Positions 1 through 7,420 of a stretch of DNA of 64,000 nucleotides are shown here, one piece after another. The stretch spans positions 1-64,000 of the forward strand of contig JBBINR010000010.1 in the NCBI GenBank assembly GCA_037443785.1. Direction: 5' to 3'. A model generated the notes under the pieces. The model had not been told where the DNA came from, made no database searches, and saw only the letters and a program-made list of their open reading frames with translations. The translations under genes and the position numbers were made by a program. Within the stretch, counting starts at the first letter, position 1. Each line of letters opens with the position of its first letter. The DNA is from JAQUOA01 sp037443785. GTDB lineage: Bacteria; Bacteroidota; Ignavibacteria; UBA10030; UBA8401.

Positions 1-115
1 GCGTCCCCTGCCTGGTTGAAACAGATTCCTCAAAAATCTTTTTTTCTTCCCAGAACTTCAGAATTTCTTTCTCTACATCAGAATAATTTATTTTATCGTT
101 TAATTCTTTGAACAT
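1..115 (-). CDS. ileS: Isoleucyl-tRNA synthetase, N-terminal fragment
   Basis: Only the first 38 codons are in the window; the gene runs off the left edge. The minus-strand ATG at 115-113 opens MFKELNDKIN, followed by a stretch with EILKFWEEKKIFEESV, which matches the start of bacterial class I isoleucyl-tRNA synthetases (charging of tRNA-Ile). The start codon lies one base after the punA stop codon, so it is the last visible gene of the yggS-divIVA-punA-ileS operon. The catalytic HIGH and KMSKS motifs lie outside. Identification rests on a short N-terminus, so it is strong but not certain; the divIVA-ileS neighbourhood known from other bacteria supports it. Confidence 0.8.
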   Translation of the reverse strand, partial: MFKELNDKINYSDVEKEILKFWEEKKIFEESVSTRQGT

Positions 116-116
116 A

Positions 117-941
117 TTACAATCTCGTTACAACTTCTTTCATTATGGCAGTTAATTTTGGCTCCGATGAGTTTGCGACAGCGATCACTTCTTGAAGGGA
201 TACGGGTTTCAATGCATCCGGAAAACATTCATCAGTGATAATTGAAAATCCAAGCACCTTCATTGATTGGTGAACAGCAACAATTACTTCTGGAACAGTT
301 GACATGCCAACGACATCCGCGCCGATTATCCGCAAGAACCTATATTCAGCTTTTGTTTCTAATGTTGGCCCGGTCATTGCAACAAAGACTCCTTTTTGCA
401 GGCGAATTCTCATTTCTAATGCAATCTTCTCGGCCAATGCAATAAGATCTTTTGAATACGGCTCGGACATGTCTGGGAAACGAGGACCAAGATCATCATG
501 ATTAGGACCGATTAACGGATTATCTCCCAATAAGTTGATCTGATCAGTGATCAGCATGATGTCGCCTTTGGAGAAAAGCGGATTCATACCTCCAGCGGCA
601 TTTGAAATGAGCAACGTTGACACACCAAGAAATTTCATAACACGAACAGGAAATGTTACCTGCTGCATCGAGTAGCCTTCGTAATAATGAAAGCGCCCCT
701 GCATCGCAACAATTTCTTTTCCGCCGAGTGTTCCAAATATCAATTTCCCCTTGTGCGACTCGACAGTCGATACTGGAAAATGCGGAATATCACTATAATC
801 AATAGTGGTATTGATTTTTATTTCTTTCACCAATCCGCCAAGCCCCGTTCCTAAAATAATTCCAATAGCTGGAGTTGATATATTTTTGGTGCGAAGAAAT
901 TGTGCTGCTTCGTCAATTTTTTTCCGTAACTCAGACATCAT
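117..941 (-). CDS. punA: Purine nucleoside phosphorylase, trimeric type
   Basis: Cytoplasmic salvage enzyme that splits purine nucleosides with phosphate into base and ribose 1-phosphate. The 274-residue length and motifs fit the trimeric PNP/MTAP family: GTGLGG phosphate loop (31-36), His63, QGRFHYYEGY (81-90), NAAGG (114-118), GPTLET (191-196) and GMSTVPE (212-218). The residue equivalent to the purine-contacting Asn of the human enzyme appears to be Asp (ITDE, around 235-239), which may widen base specificity; this is inference. The start overlaps the divIVA stop as ATGA and begins with two consecutive Met codons. It ends one base before ileS. Confidence 0.92.
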   Translation of the reverse strand: MMSELRKKIDEAAQFLRTKNISTPAIGIILGTGLGGLVKEIKINTTIDYSDIPHFPVSTVESHKGKLIFGTLGGKEIVAMQGRFHYYEGYSMQQVTFPVRVMKFLGVSTLLISNAAGGMNPLFSKGDIMLITDQINLLGDNPLIGPNHDDLGPRFPDMSEPYSKDLIALAEKIALEMRIRLQKGVFVAMTGPTLETKAEYRFLRIIGADVVGMSTVPEVIVAVHQSMKVLGFSIITDECFPDALKPVSLQEVIAVANSSEPKLTAIMKEVVTRL

Positions 942-1465
942 AATTTCTTTAAGATTTCATCAATTTGAAAATTTTCTTTCCCCGTTCCCTGCCCGGGATT
1001 TTTATTCTGTGTTTCATCTTCTTCTTCAAGAGAACGGATCAACTCTAATTCTGAATTCAACAGCACTCTCATACGTCCTACCAATGTATCTTTTTTCGAT
1101 TTGAGGTGGGCAATTTCTTCTTTTGCCTGCATAATCTCTACCCGTGCATGATCGATAATCTGTCCTGCTTTGAGTTCTGCTTCTTGAATAATCAATTCAG
1201 CTTCTTTACGGGAATTTTCAATTGAGCGAACGCTGGTTTCTTGTGCCTGCATAAGAATCTGTTGAAGATCCCGCTCCTTCTGCTTAAAATCTCGCAATTG
1301 AACCTCCATTTCAATGGAATGCTCCTTTATTTCCTTCATTTGCTTCAGTAATTCGGAAAACTCATTGGAGATTGTTTCCAAAAAAGCATCGACCTCTACA
1401 GAATCGTATCCGCGCAGTACCTTTTTGAATTCCTGCTTTTTTATATCGAGCGGAGTGATCTTCAT
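938..1465 (-). CDS. divIVA: DivIVA-domain coiled-coil protein
   Basis: The N-terminal 55 residues carry the DivIVA signature (MKITPLDIKKQEF, then RGYDSVEVDAFLE), which in characterised members binds membrane and is followed by coiled coils that recruit division or polar proteins. Residues from about 35 to 135 are a long, strongly heptad-like coiled coil rich in Glu, Lys and Gln; the last 30 residues are acidic and look disordered. At 175 residues it has the usual size. A GGAGGA ribosome site lies just before the ATG at 1465. It sits 8 bases after yggS and overlaps punA by 4, so it is translationally coupled. A division or polarity role is inferred from family and the yggS/ileS context. Confidence 0.85.
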   Translation of the reverse strand: MKITPLDIKKQEFKKVLRGYDSVEVDAFLETISNEFSELLKQMKEIKEHSIEMEVQLRDFKQKERDLQQILMQAQETSVRSIENSRKEAELIIQEAELKAGQIIDHARVEIMQAKEEIAHLKSKKDTLVGRMRVLLNSELELIRSLEEEDETQNKNPGQGTGKENFQIDEILKKL

Positions 1466-1473
1466 TGTTCCTC

Positions 1474-2166
1474 CTATTGTTTTATTCGAGAACCAAAAAT
1501 TGCCGTTCCAATCCGAACCATTGTTGAACCTTCTTCAATCGCGATTTCATAATCATGTGTCATCCCCATCGAAAGAATCGATAATGGCGTATCCAAAAAT
1601 CCGGAAACATTAGCTTTATCAAAAATCGATTTTAACAACTTGAATGATTTTCGTGACTCGTTTATGTGATCACTAAACGGACCAATCGTCATTAATCCTC
1701 GTAATCTAACATTGGAATACCGTGAAACTTTCTTTATCAAATCAATTGCCTGATCAGGATGAACGCCAAATTTCGTTGCTTCTTCAGAAGTATTAACTTC
1801 AATTAAAACATCAATCGCTCTATTTGCTCTTTCCGCTCGTTTTTGAATTTCAAGCGCTAACCCTTCATTGTCGACCGAATGAATCATCCGAATCCATTCG
1901 GCAATATACTTTACTTTGTTGGATTGCAAATGCCCGATCATATGCCATTGGGCAGAAGTATGTTCAAGCTCTTTCTTCTTTTGCAATAATTCCTGAACGT
2001 AATTCTCGCCAAATGCAACCACCGAAGCAGCCATTGCTTCTTTAATCAAATCAGTTGAAAAAGTTTTAGTAACTGCCACCATTTCAACAGAGTGAGAATC
2101 TCTGCCTACCCGAAAACATGTTTTTGATATGTTTTCCCTAATATTTTTAACGTTTTCGGCAACCAT
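1474..2166 (-). CDS. yggS: YggS-family pyridoxal phosphate homeostasis protein
   Basis: PLP-binding protein of the YggS/PROSC family, a single-domain TIM barrel that buffers pyridoxal phosphate; no enzyme activity is established for the family. The lysine-bearing strand is MVAVTKTFS near residue 30, and later family signatures are FGENYVQE, WHMIGHLQSNK, SIDxLIEVNTSEE-like and LSMGMTHDYEIAIEEGSTMVRIG, which holds the phosphate-binding end of the barrel. Length (230 residues) is normal. It is the first gene of the operon running into divIVA, punA and ileS. A promoter lies directly upstream, giving a short leader of only about a dozen bases. Confidence 0.92.
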   Translation of the reverse strand: MVAENVKNIRENISKTCFRVGRDSHSVEMVAVTKTFSTDLIKEAMAASVVAFGENYVQELLQKKKELEHTSAQWHMIGHLQSNKVKYIAEWIRMIHSVDNEGLALEIQKRAERANRAIDVLIEVNTSEEATKFGVHPDQAIDLIKKVSRYSNVRLRGLMTIGPFSDHINESRKSFKLLKSIFDKANVSGFLDTPLSILSMGMTHDYEIAIEEGSTMVRIGTAIFGSRIKQ

Positions 2167-2184
2167 ACTTCAAGGTTAAGTAGA

Positions 2185-2213
2185 AATATAATTCATTATC
2201 ACGCTAAAAACAA
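2185..2213 (-). promoter_or_regulatory. Predicted promoter of the yggS operon
   Basis: On the minus strand TTGTTT (2213-2208) is followed after 17 bases by TATATT (2190-2185), a good match to a housekeeping sigma-70 type promoter. Transcription would start about 12 bases before the yggS ATG at 2166. Two other regions in this window show the same TATATT -10 with 17-base spacing, which supports it. Confidence 0.55.
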
Positions 2214-2264
2214 TAAAATGACCCGATAAACTCTGTCGAAAATGGCATTAATTAGCTGATTTGA

Positions 2265-2296
2265 TAAAAAAAATCCCTCGTCACAGCGAGGGATTT
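2265..2296 (-). terminator. Rho-independent terminator after the stress-protein operon
   Basis: Ten-base stem AAATCCCTCG / CGAGGGATTT (2271-2280 and 2287-2296) with a six-base loop and T runs on both sides. Reading on the minus strand it ends transcripts from the UspA-family gene at 2319-2801. It separates that unit from the yggS promoter. Confidence 0.85.
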
Positions 2297-2318
2297 TTTT
2301 TGTTATATAAAAATTTGG

Positions 2319-2801
2319 TCAATGCTTTGATCGAGTTTTGGATCTTGGTTTACGGGGATTAAATGATCGAATTGTCAGTACGGGACATGGAGCCTTTCGG
2401 ACAACTTTTTCTGCAACACTTCCGAGGACTGCGTGTTGAATGCCTGTCCGCCCGTGCGTATTCATCACAATAAGATCGACAGAATTTTTTACGGCAAATC
2501 CTACAATTTCGTGTGATGCATTTCCTTCGACCAGCTCTACGGAAACTTTAGTTTTGAACAAATTTTCAGAAACCTCTGCAAATTCCAAAAGTCTTTTCTG
2601 CTCTTGTTTCATGATTTCATCACGAAACTTATCAAATGTTAAATCTACTGTGTGATATGCGACCGACGGAAGATTATCAACACAATATAAAAGAATTAAT
2701 TGAGCTTTTTCTTTCGTCGAAAGCCATACGGCATATTCCAATGCCGTGCGTGATTCTTCTGAAAGATCTGTCGTAACCAATATTTTTTTAATCGTGACCA
2801 T
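2319..2801 (-). CDS. UspA-family universal stress protein
   Basis: Single Usp domain of 160 residues. The N-terminus KKILVTTDLSEESRTALEYA and the C-terminal nucleotide-binding pattern GRTG...LGSVAEKVVRKAPCPVL match the ATP-binding subgroup (G-2x-G-9x-G-S/T). Such proteins are dimeric, cytoplasmic, and made during starvation or stress; the exact role here is unknown. A basic tail of about 12 residues (RKPRSKTRSKH) follows the domain. It is the last gene of a unit with the small coiled-coil gene and the acyl-CoA hydrolase gene upstream, and a strong terminator follows. Confidence 0.88.
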   Translation of the reverse strand: MVTIKKILVTTDLSEESRTALEYAVWLSTKEKAQLILLYCVDNLPSVAYHTVDLTFDKFRDEIMKQEQKRLLEFAEVSENLFKTKVSVELVEGNASHEIVGFAVKNSVDLIVMNTHGRTGIQHAVLGSVAEKVVRKAPCPVLTIRSFNPRKPRSKTRSKH

Positions 2802-2827
2802 AACATTTCAACAACAGCAAAAAAATT

Positions 2828-3055
2828 CTACGAGTGACCTTTTTGGTCGTTCCCTTGAAGTTTTTGCAAATCCGTAATGGTTCTATTGACCCGCGAATAT
2901 AATTCCAAAAGTTTCGTACGAACTTTACCGTAATCTAATGGATAGTTCGGATGTTCTTCGTAAAACTTTAATACTTTTTCAACTTCAAGCGAGAGAGCGC
3001 TGACTGCTTTTTGCTCGTCAATAATAGAATCAAGATCGGTTTGGATCGATTTCAT
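2828..3055 (-). CDS. Small helical hypothetical protein
   Basis: Unrecognised 75-residue protein. It is predicted to be mostly helical, with heptad-like spacing (LDSIIDEQKAVSALSLEVEK and later LLELYSRVNRTITDL), no signal peptide and no membrane segment. I start it at the ATG at 3055 because an AAGGA ribosome site lies about 10 bases upstream; a longer in-frame start at 3082 would overlap the previous gene by 14 bases and lacks such a site. It sits between an acyl-CoA hydrolase-family gene and a universal stress gene and is probably co-transcribed with both. No function can be given. Confidence 0.65.
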   Translation of the reverse strand: MKSIQTDLDSIIDEQKAVSALSLEVEKVLKFYEEHPNYPLDYGKVRTKLLELYSRVNRTITDLQKLQGNDQKGHS

Positions 3056-3068
3056 TTTATCATTTTCC

Positions 3069-4409
3069 TTATAACGTTCCAAATCGTTTAAAAACTTCGC
3101 GCTCTAATTCCTCCCTAAAATCAGGATGGGCGATACTAATCAAAGCTTTTGCACGTTCTCTTAAATTTTTCCCAAATAATGATGCAACTCCGTATTCCGT
3201 AACGACATACCGAACATCGCCGCGCGTCGTTACAACACCGGCTCCGTTTTTCAAAAATGGAACTATTCGAGAGAGTTTACCGTCTTTGGCGGTTGATGGC
3301 AATGCGATAATTGCTTTTCCTCCCTTTGAAGCCGACGCTCCACGAACAAAATCCAATTGTCCGCCGAACCCGCTGTAAATCAATGGACCCATTGAATCAG
3401 CGCACACTTGACCGGTAATATCAATTTCTATTGCAGAGTTAATGGAAATCATTTTTTCATTTTGTGCAATATAAAACGGATTGTTGGTGTAATCGCACGG
3501 TAAAAATTCAAACATCGGATTGTCGTTAACGAATTCATACAACCGGCGTGTTCCTAAAACAAACGTTGCCACGGCTTTTTTTGGATGAAAGCTTTTCCGC
3601 GTATTTGTGACGATCCCTTTTTCAATCGCAAGCAACACTCCATCAGAAACCATTTCTGTGTGGATACCAAGATCTTTTTTCCCTTCCAATTCCGATAATA
3701 CAGCATTCGGAATTCCTCCAATTCCCAATTGAAGCGTCGATCCGTCTTCAATAAGCGGTGCGATATGCTGAGCAATTCTGTGTTCAACATCGGTAAATTC
3801 CGGGATTTCTAATTCAACAAGATGCTGTGAGTGCTCAACAATATAATCGACGTCAGAAATGTGAATAAATGTATCCCCGTGTGTCCGCGGCATAAACTCA
3901 TTTACCTGGACAATGATAACTTTTCCATGATCAACTGCTGCTTTTGACGCTGCGCATTCTACTCCAAGACTCATATATCCATATTCATCCGGCGGTGAAA
4001 CCATAACGTACGCAACATTCATTTTCTTCACACCAGATGAGATGACAGCCGGAATTTCGGAAAGGAAAATAGGAATGTAATCCGCTCTTCCTTTTATTAC
4101 CGCATCACGTTCGGCATGTCCGACAAAAAATGCAGCATGGTGGATGTGCCCTTTCAAACTATCGTCGGCCAACGGATCTTCACCAAGCAGCAGCAAATGA
4201 TAGATCGAAACATCATGCAGCTCATCTTTCCGCTTTGCGAGACAACGAAGAAATTCCGTCGGAGAGGCTGCATTGCCGCTTACATACACATTATCACCGG
4301 AATGGACCAAAAGTGCGGCTCGTTCCATTGAAATGGATTTCGATTTATAGTCTTGCGTAAAATGTACGGGGTTAAACGAGTGCACTAATATTTTTTCCGA
4401 ATTATACAT
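3069..4409 (-). CDS. Acetyl-CoA hydrolase/CoA-transferase family protein
   Basis: Family I type CoA transferase or hydrolase resembling acetate or 4-hydroxybutyrate CoA-transferases. Visible signatures are GDNVYVSGNAASPTEF near the N-terminus, SPPDEYGYMSLG in the middle, LQLGIGGIPNAV, the IHTEMVSDG segment whose Glu is the expected thioester-forming residue, and GFGGQLDFVRGA plus RGDVRYVVTEYGVA near the end. Substrate cannot be read from sequence. I place the start at ATG 4409 (MYNSEKILVH); the frame extends to a TTG at 4445, but that stretch (LKPILRTVVVV) has no ribosome site. It may recycle CoA esters during fermentation. Confidence 0.85.
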   Translation of the reverse strand: MYNSEKILVHSFNPVHFTQDYKSKSISMERAALLVHSGDNVYVSGNAASPTEFLRCLAKRKDELHDVSIYHLLLLGEDPLADDSLKGHIHHAAFFVGHAERDAVIKGRADYIPIFLSEIPAVISSGVKKMNVAYVMVSPPDEYGYMSLGVECAASKAAVDHGKVIIVQVNEFMPRTHGDTFIHISDVDYIVEHSQHLVELEIPEFTDVEHRIAQHIAPLIEDGSTLQLGIGGIPNAVLSELEGKKDLGIHTEMVSDGVLLAIEKGIVTNTRKSFHPKKAVATFVLGTRRLYEFVNDNPMFEFLPCDYTNNPFYIAQNEKMISINSAIEIDITGQVCADSMGPLIYSGFGGQLDFVRGASASKGGKAIIALPSTAKDGKLSRIVPFLKNGAGVVTTRGDVRYVVTEYGVASLFGKNLRERAKALISIAHPDFREELEREVFKRFGTL

Positions 4410-4494
4410 TACCACAACAACCGTTCTTAAAATCGGTTTTAACAATTTTCATAACCGGCAGGGGAATTGTTCAGACTTCAGATAATTTTTTAGA

Positions 4495-5316
4495 TTATTT
4501 TTTCGCGCCGGTAAGTCTGAAATTGAATTTGATTGCAACCCATACCTTCACCGGACCAGTATTCATATACGCCGGTGTAAATCGATACTTCATGGCCGCT
4601 ACAACAGCTTCATTATTAAAAATTCCCGCGGCGTCTTCTTTCACCACAACAGCTTTTTTGGGAATTCCTGTTTTATCGACAAGAATGTTAACCCACACAG
4701 TTCCTTCAACTCCCGCCCGTCGTGCAATTTCAGGATACTGCGGCTGAACGGATTGGACGATTTGCGGTGCTTTTTCTACCGGGATAAAATCATTCATTCC
4801 CGGTTCATCTTCAATCTTTGTATCGTCTGAAATTTGAACCTGCCCGGCACCTCCGCCACCCGCATCGGCATCAATTGACGGTCCAACAATAGAGCTTAAT
4901 TCCGTCTGTGTTGCAATTGTTTGTTCCGGATTGATTTCTGCGTCGGGAACAGGTACCGGTGTTCCCATGCTCGGTTTTCCAATTTTTGAAACTCCGACAA
5001 CTGGAGCCGCCAACGAATTTGTTATTGACGGCGGAGGACCAAGATCGCTGTATTTTAAAATTCTAACTCTTACTACCGGTGCTTTGTCTTCATCTTCTTT
5101 CAGATTCTCAATGAAATAATACAATCCAATAATTGAAAAGTGAAAGATCGCTGAAATCAATAAACCTCTTTCGAGATTTATCATTATTGCTCTTCGTAAT
5201 TCGCGACGAGCAATTTCAGATCGGAAGAGCAACACCCCATGAACAACTGGAGAGTTTCTGTTTCTGAAACTCGGTAGATGAAATCCACCTGCCTTGAAAG
5301 AAATAGGATGTGCCAT
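4495..5316 (-). CDS. TonB-like energy transducer
   Basis: 273-residue TonB-family protein that would span the inner membrane and pass proton-motive force to outer-membrane receptors. About 45 N-terminal residues precede a single membrane segment (LLISAIFHFSIIGLYYFI, about 50-68); then comes a Pro/Gly/acid-rich periplasmic linker to about 180 and a TonB C-terminal domain (QSVQPQYPEIARRAGVEGTV ... AMKYRFTPAY). The start is backed by AAGGAG eight bases upstream. The long N-terminus before the membrane segment is odd for TonB. A sigma-54 type promoter lies upstream. The TonB-dependent receptor at 39.8-42.8 kb is a possible partner, by inference. Confidence 0.85.
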   Translation of the reverse strand: MAHPISFKAGGFHLPSFRNRNSPVVHGVLLFRSEIARRELRRAIMINLERGLLISAIFHFSIIGLYYFIENLKEDEDKAPVVRVRILKYSDLGPPPSITNSLAAPVVGVSKIGKPSMGTPVPVPDAEINPEQTIATQTELSSIVGPSIDADAGGGGAGQVQISDDTKIEDEPGMNDFIPVEKAPQIVQSVQPQYPEIARRAGVEGTVWVNILVDKTGIPKKAVVVKEDAAGIFNNEAVVAAMKYRFTPAYMNTGPVKVWVAIKFNFRLTGAKK

Positions 5317-5353
5317 ACGACAACTCCTTTCTTTACTTAAGCATTTTAAAAAA

Positions 5354-5370
5354 GAGCAAAGAGCGTGCCG
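5354..5370 (-). promoter_or_regulatory. Predicted sigma-54 promoter of the tonB-like gene
   Basis: Minus-strand sequence CGGCACGCTCTTTGCTC fits the sigma-54 consensus: GG (5369-5368) and GC (5357-5356) are separated by exactly 10 bases, with CACG after GG and TTGCT at the -12 element. The start site would be about 28 bases before the ATG at 5316. An NtrC-type activator is encoded 2 kb away (7421-8794). Confidence 0.65.
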
Positions 5371-5464
5371 CCGGAATAGTAGATTTTTCGAAGAATTTAT
5401 GAAAAAATATTTTGAGTCATTCTAAATTTTGAGAATTAAAGGACTGTTTTCTTATTCATGCAAA

Positions 5465-5491
5465 TAAAAAACCCGGCTTTTTATGCCGGGT
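5465..5491 (-). terminator. Rho-independent terminator after pckG
   Basis: Stem ACCCGGC / GCCGGGT (5471-5477 and 5485-5491), seven-base loop, followed on the minus strand by a T run. It ends pckG transcripts before the tonB promoter. The rest of 5371-5464 holds no gene that I can see. Confidence 0.85.
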
Positions 5492-5515
5492 CTTGAGATA
5501 CAAAAAATGATTTAC

Positions 5516-7354
5516 TCAGGCGATGGAATCGATTTCCCATTTCTCCGGTGACCGCCAAAGCTGTGAGAGTAACATATCGCGGATTAAAATAAATTCTTTA
5601 GGAAGTCGATCGTACAGTTTTATAAATAATTCTTCGTGAGAAAGAATTTCTTTTTTCCACAACTCACGATCAACAGACATTAATTCAAAAAATTTTTCTT
5701 GTTCAACCTTTTCCCCGCCAGTCCAATCGATGTCTTCATACCGAGGCATCCAACCAAGGGGGCTTTCGATCCCAAATGCTTTTCCATGTACTCGTTCTAC
5801 AATCCATTTTAACGCACGCATATTTTCACCAAACCCGGGCCACAAAAAATTTCCGTGATTATCCTTTCTGAACCAGTTTACATTAAATATTCTTGGCGGA
5901 TTGTAAATTTCTCTTCCAATTTGCAACCAATGATTAAAATAATCTGCCATATGATATCCGCAAAACGGAAGCATTGCCATTGGGTCGCGCCGTACTTCAC
6001 CAGTCGCACCAGCAGCTGCTGCTGTTGTCTCCGATCCCATTGTCGCAGCATTATACACACCAAAGTTCCAATTAAGTGCTTGCGTAATTAACGGAACGGT
6101 ATTGCTGCGTCTGCCTCCAAAAATAAATGCACTGATCGGAACACCATCAGGGTTTTCCCAATCTTTATCAATAGAAGGACATTGAAAAGCTGGAGCAGTG
6201 AATCGAGCATTAGGATGTGCTGCTTTTCTTCCGCAGTCGGGAGTCCACTCTTTTCCTTGCCAATCAATGAGTTTTGCGGGAGGAGTTTTTGTCATCCCTT
6301 CCCACCAAACATCACCATCGGGTGTTAGAGCAACATTGGTAAAGATTGCATTTTTTTCTATTGTTGCCATAGCATTTGGATTTGTCGTCACCGAAGTTCC
6401 CGGCGCAACGCCAAAATATCCTGCTTCAGGATTTATGGCATATAACCTTCCATCTTTACCGGGTTTAATCCAGGCGATATCATCCCCGACCGTTGTAACT
6501 TTCCATCCGGTAAATGCTTTTGGCGGAATAAGCATCGCAAAATTTGTTTTCCCACACGCACTGGGAAAAGCTGCACCGACATAAGTTTTTTGACCATCTG
6601 GTGACTCAACTCCAAGAATCAACATGTGTTCTGCAAGCCATCCCTCATCGCGTGCCATCACCGAAGCAATACGGAGTGCAAAACATTTTTTACCAAGCAA
6701 TGCATTTCCACCATAACCGCTTCCGAAAGACCAAATGCTTCTCTCTTCAGGGAAATGAACAATGTATTTGTGCTCTTTATTACACGGCCAGATAACATCT
6801 TGAATTCCTTTTTCTAAAGGCATTCCAACAGAATGAACGCACGGCACAAACTCACCTTTATCACCAAGAACATCATAGACCTGTTTGCCCATTCTCGTCA
6901 TGATCCGCATGTTCACAACAACATACGGTGAATCCGTTAATTCAATTCCAACATGAGCAATGTTCGATCCGAGAGGTCCCATGCTGAATGGAACGACATA
7001 CATCGTTCGCCCCTTCATACACCCTTCAAATAATTTATTGAGCGTATGTTTCATCTCAATCGGATTAACCCAATTATTTGTTGGACCGGCATCGGCTTTT
7101 CTTTTACTGCAAATAAACGTCCGGTCTTCTACACGCGCAACATCAGAAGGATCCGACAAGGCAAGGTAACTGTTTGGACGTTTCTCGGGGTTTAATTTTT
7201 TAAATGTACCAACTTTCACCATCTGGGCACATAGTTCATCATTTTCTTTTTGAGAACCATCACACCAATAAATGGAATCCGGTTTTGTAAGTTCAGCAAT
7301 TTCTTGAACCCATGCTTTGAGTCTTGCATGGCGTACAAAGGATGGATAATCCAT
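5516..7354 (-). CDS. pckG: Phosphoenolpyruvate carboxykinase (GTP)
   Basis: Converts oxaloacetate and GTP to phosphoenolpyruvate and CO2, the entry to gluconeogenesis, or runs in reverse as an anaplerotic step. The 612-residue length is that of the GTP class, and the P-loop FPSACGKTN (263-271) contains the hyper-reactive Cys267 and Lys269/Thr270 that mark GTP enzymes. Other segments are SMGPLGSNIAHVG (124-136), the KCFALRIAS strand (223-231) and FGGRRSNTVPL near residue 400. Cytoplasmic. It is monocistronic by appearance, with its own terminator and an AAAGGA ribosome site. The next gene upstream is a sigma-54 activator, 66 bases away. Confidence 0.96.
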   Translation of the reverse strand: MDYPSFVRHARLKAWVQEIAELTKPDSIYWCDGSQKENDELCAQMVKVGTFKKLNPEKRPNSYLALSDPSDVARVEDRTFICSKRKADAGPTNNWVNPIEMKHTLNKLFEGCMKGRTMYVVPFSMGPLGSNIAHVGIELTDSPYVVVNMRIMTRMGKQVYDVLGDKGEFVPCVHSVGMPLEKGIQDVIWPCNKEHKYIVHFPEERSIWSFGSGYGGNALLGKKCFALRIASVMARDEGWLAEHMLILGVESPDGQKTYVGAAFPSACGKTNFAMLIPPKAFTGWKVTTVGDDIAWIKPGKDGRLYAINPEAGYFGVAPGTSVTTNPNAMATIEKNAIFTNVALTPDGDVWWEGMTKTPPAKLIDWQGKEWTPDCGRKAAHPNARFTAPAFQCPSIDKDWENPDGVPISAFIFGGRRSNTVPLITQALNWNFGVYNAATMGSETTAAAAGATGEVRRDPMAMLPFCGYHMADYFNHWLQIGREIYNPPRIFNVNWFRKDNHGNFLWPGFGENMRALKWIVERVHGKAFGIESPLGWMPRYEDIDWTGGEKVEQEKFFELMSVDRELWKKEILSHEELFIKLYDRLPKEFILIRDMLLSQLWRSPEKWEIDSIA

Positions 7355-7420
7355 GACGTATTTTCCTTTTAGATCTTTATCGATGAATAAAAAAGAATAA
7401 ATCGGTAAACGAAAAAAAGA

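Noticed and set aside
2965..3082. Longer start of the small helical protein at 3082
   Set aside because: It overlaps the previous gene by 14 bases and lacks a ribosome site, whereas ATG 3055 has AAGGA at good spacing.
3554..3790. 78-codon minus-strand ORF inside the CoA-transferase gene
   Set aside because: Shadow frame of a well-supported gene with basic, repetitive composition and no ribosome site.
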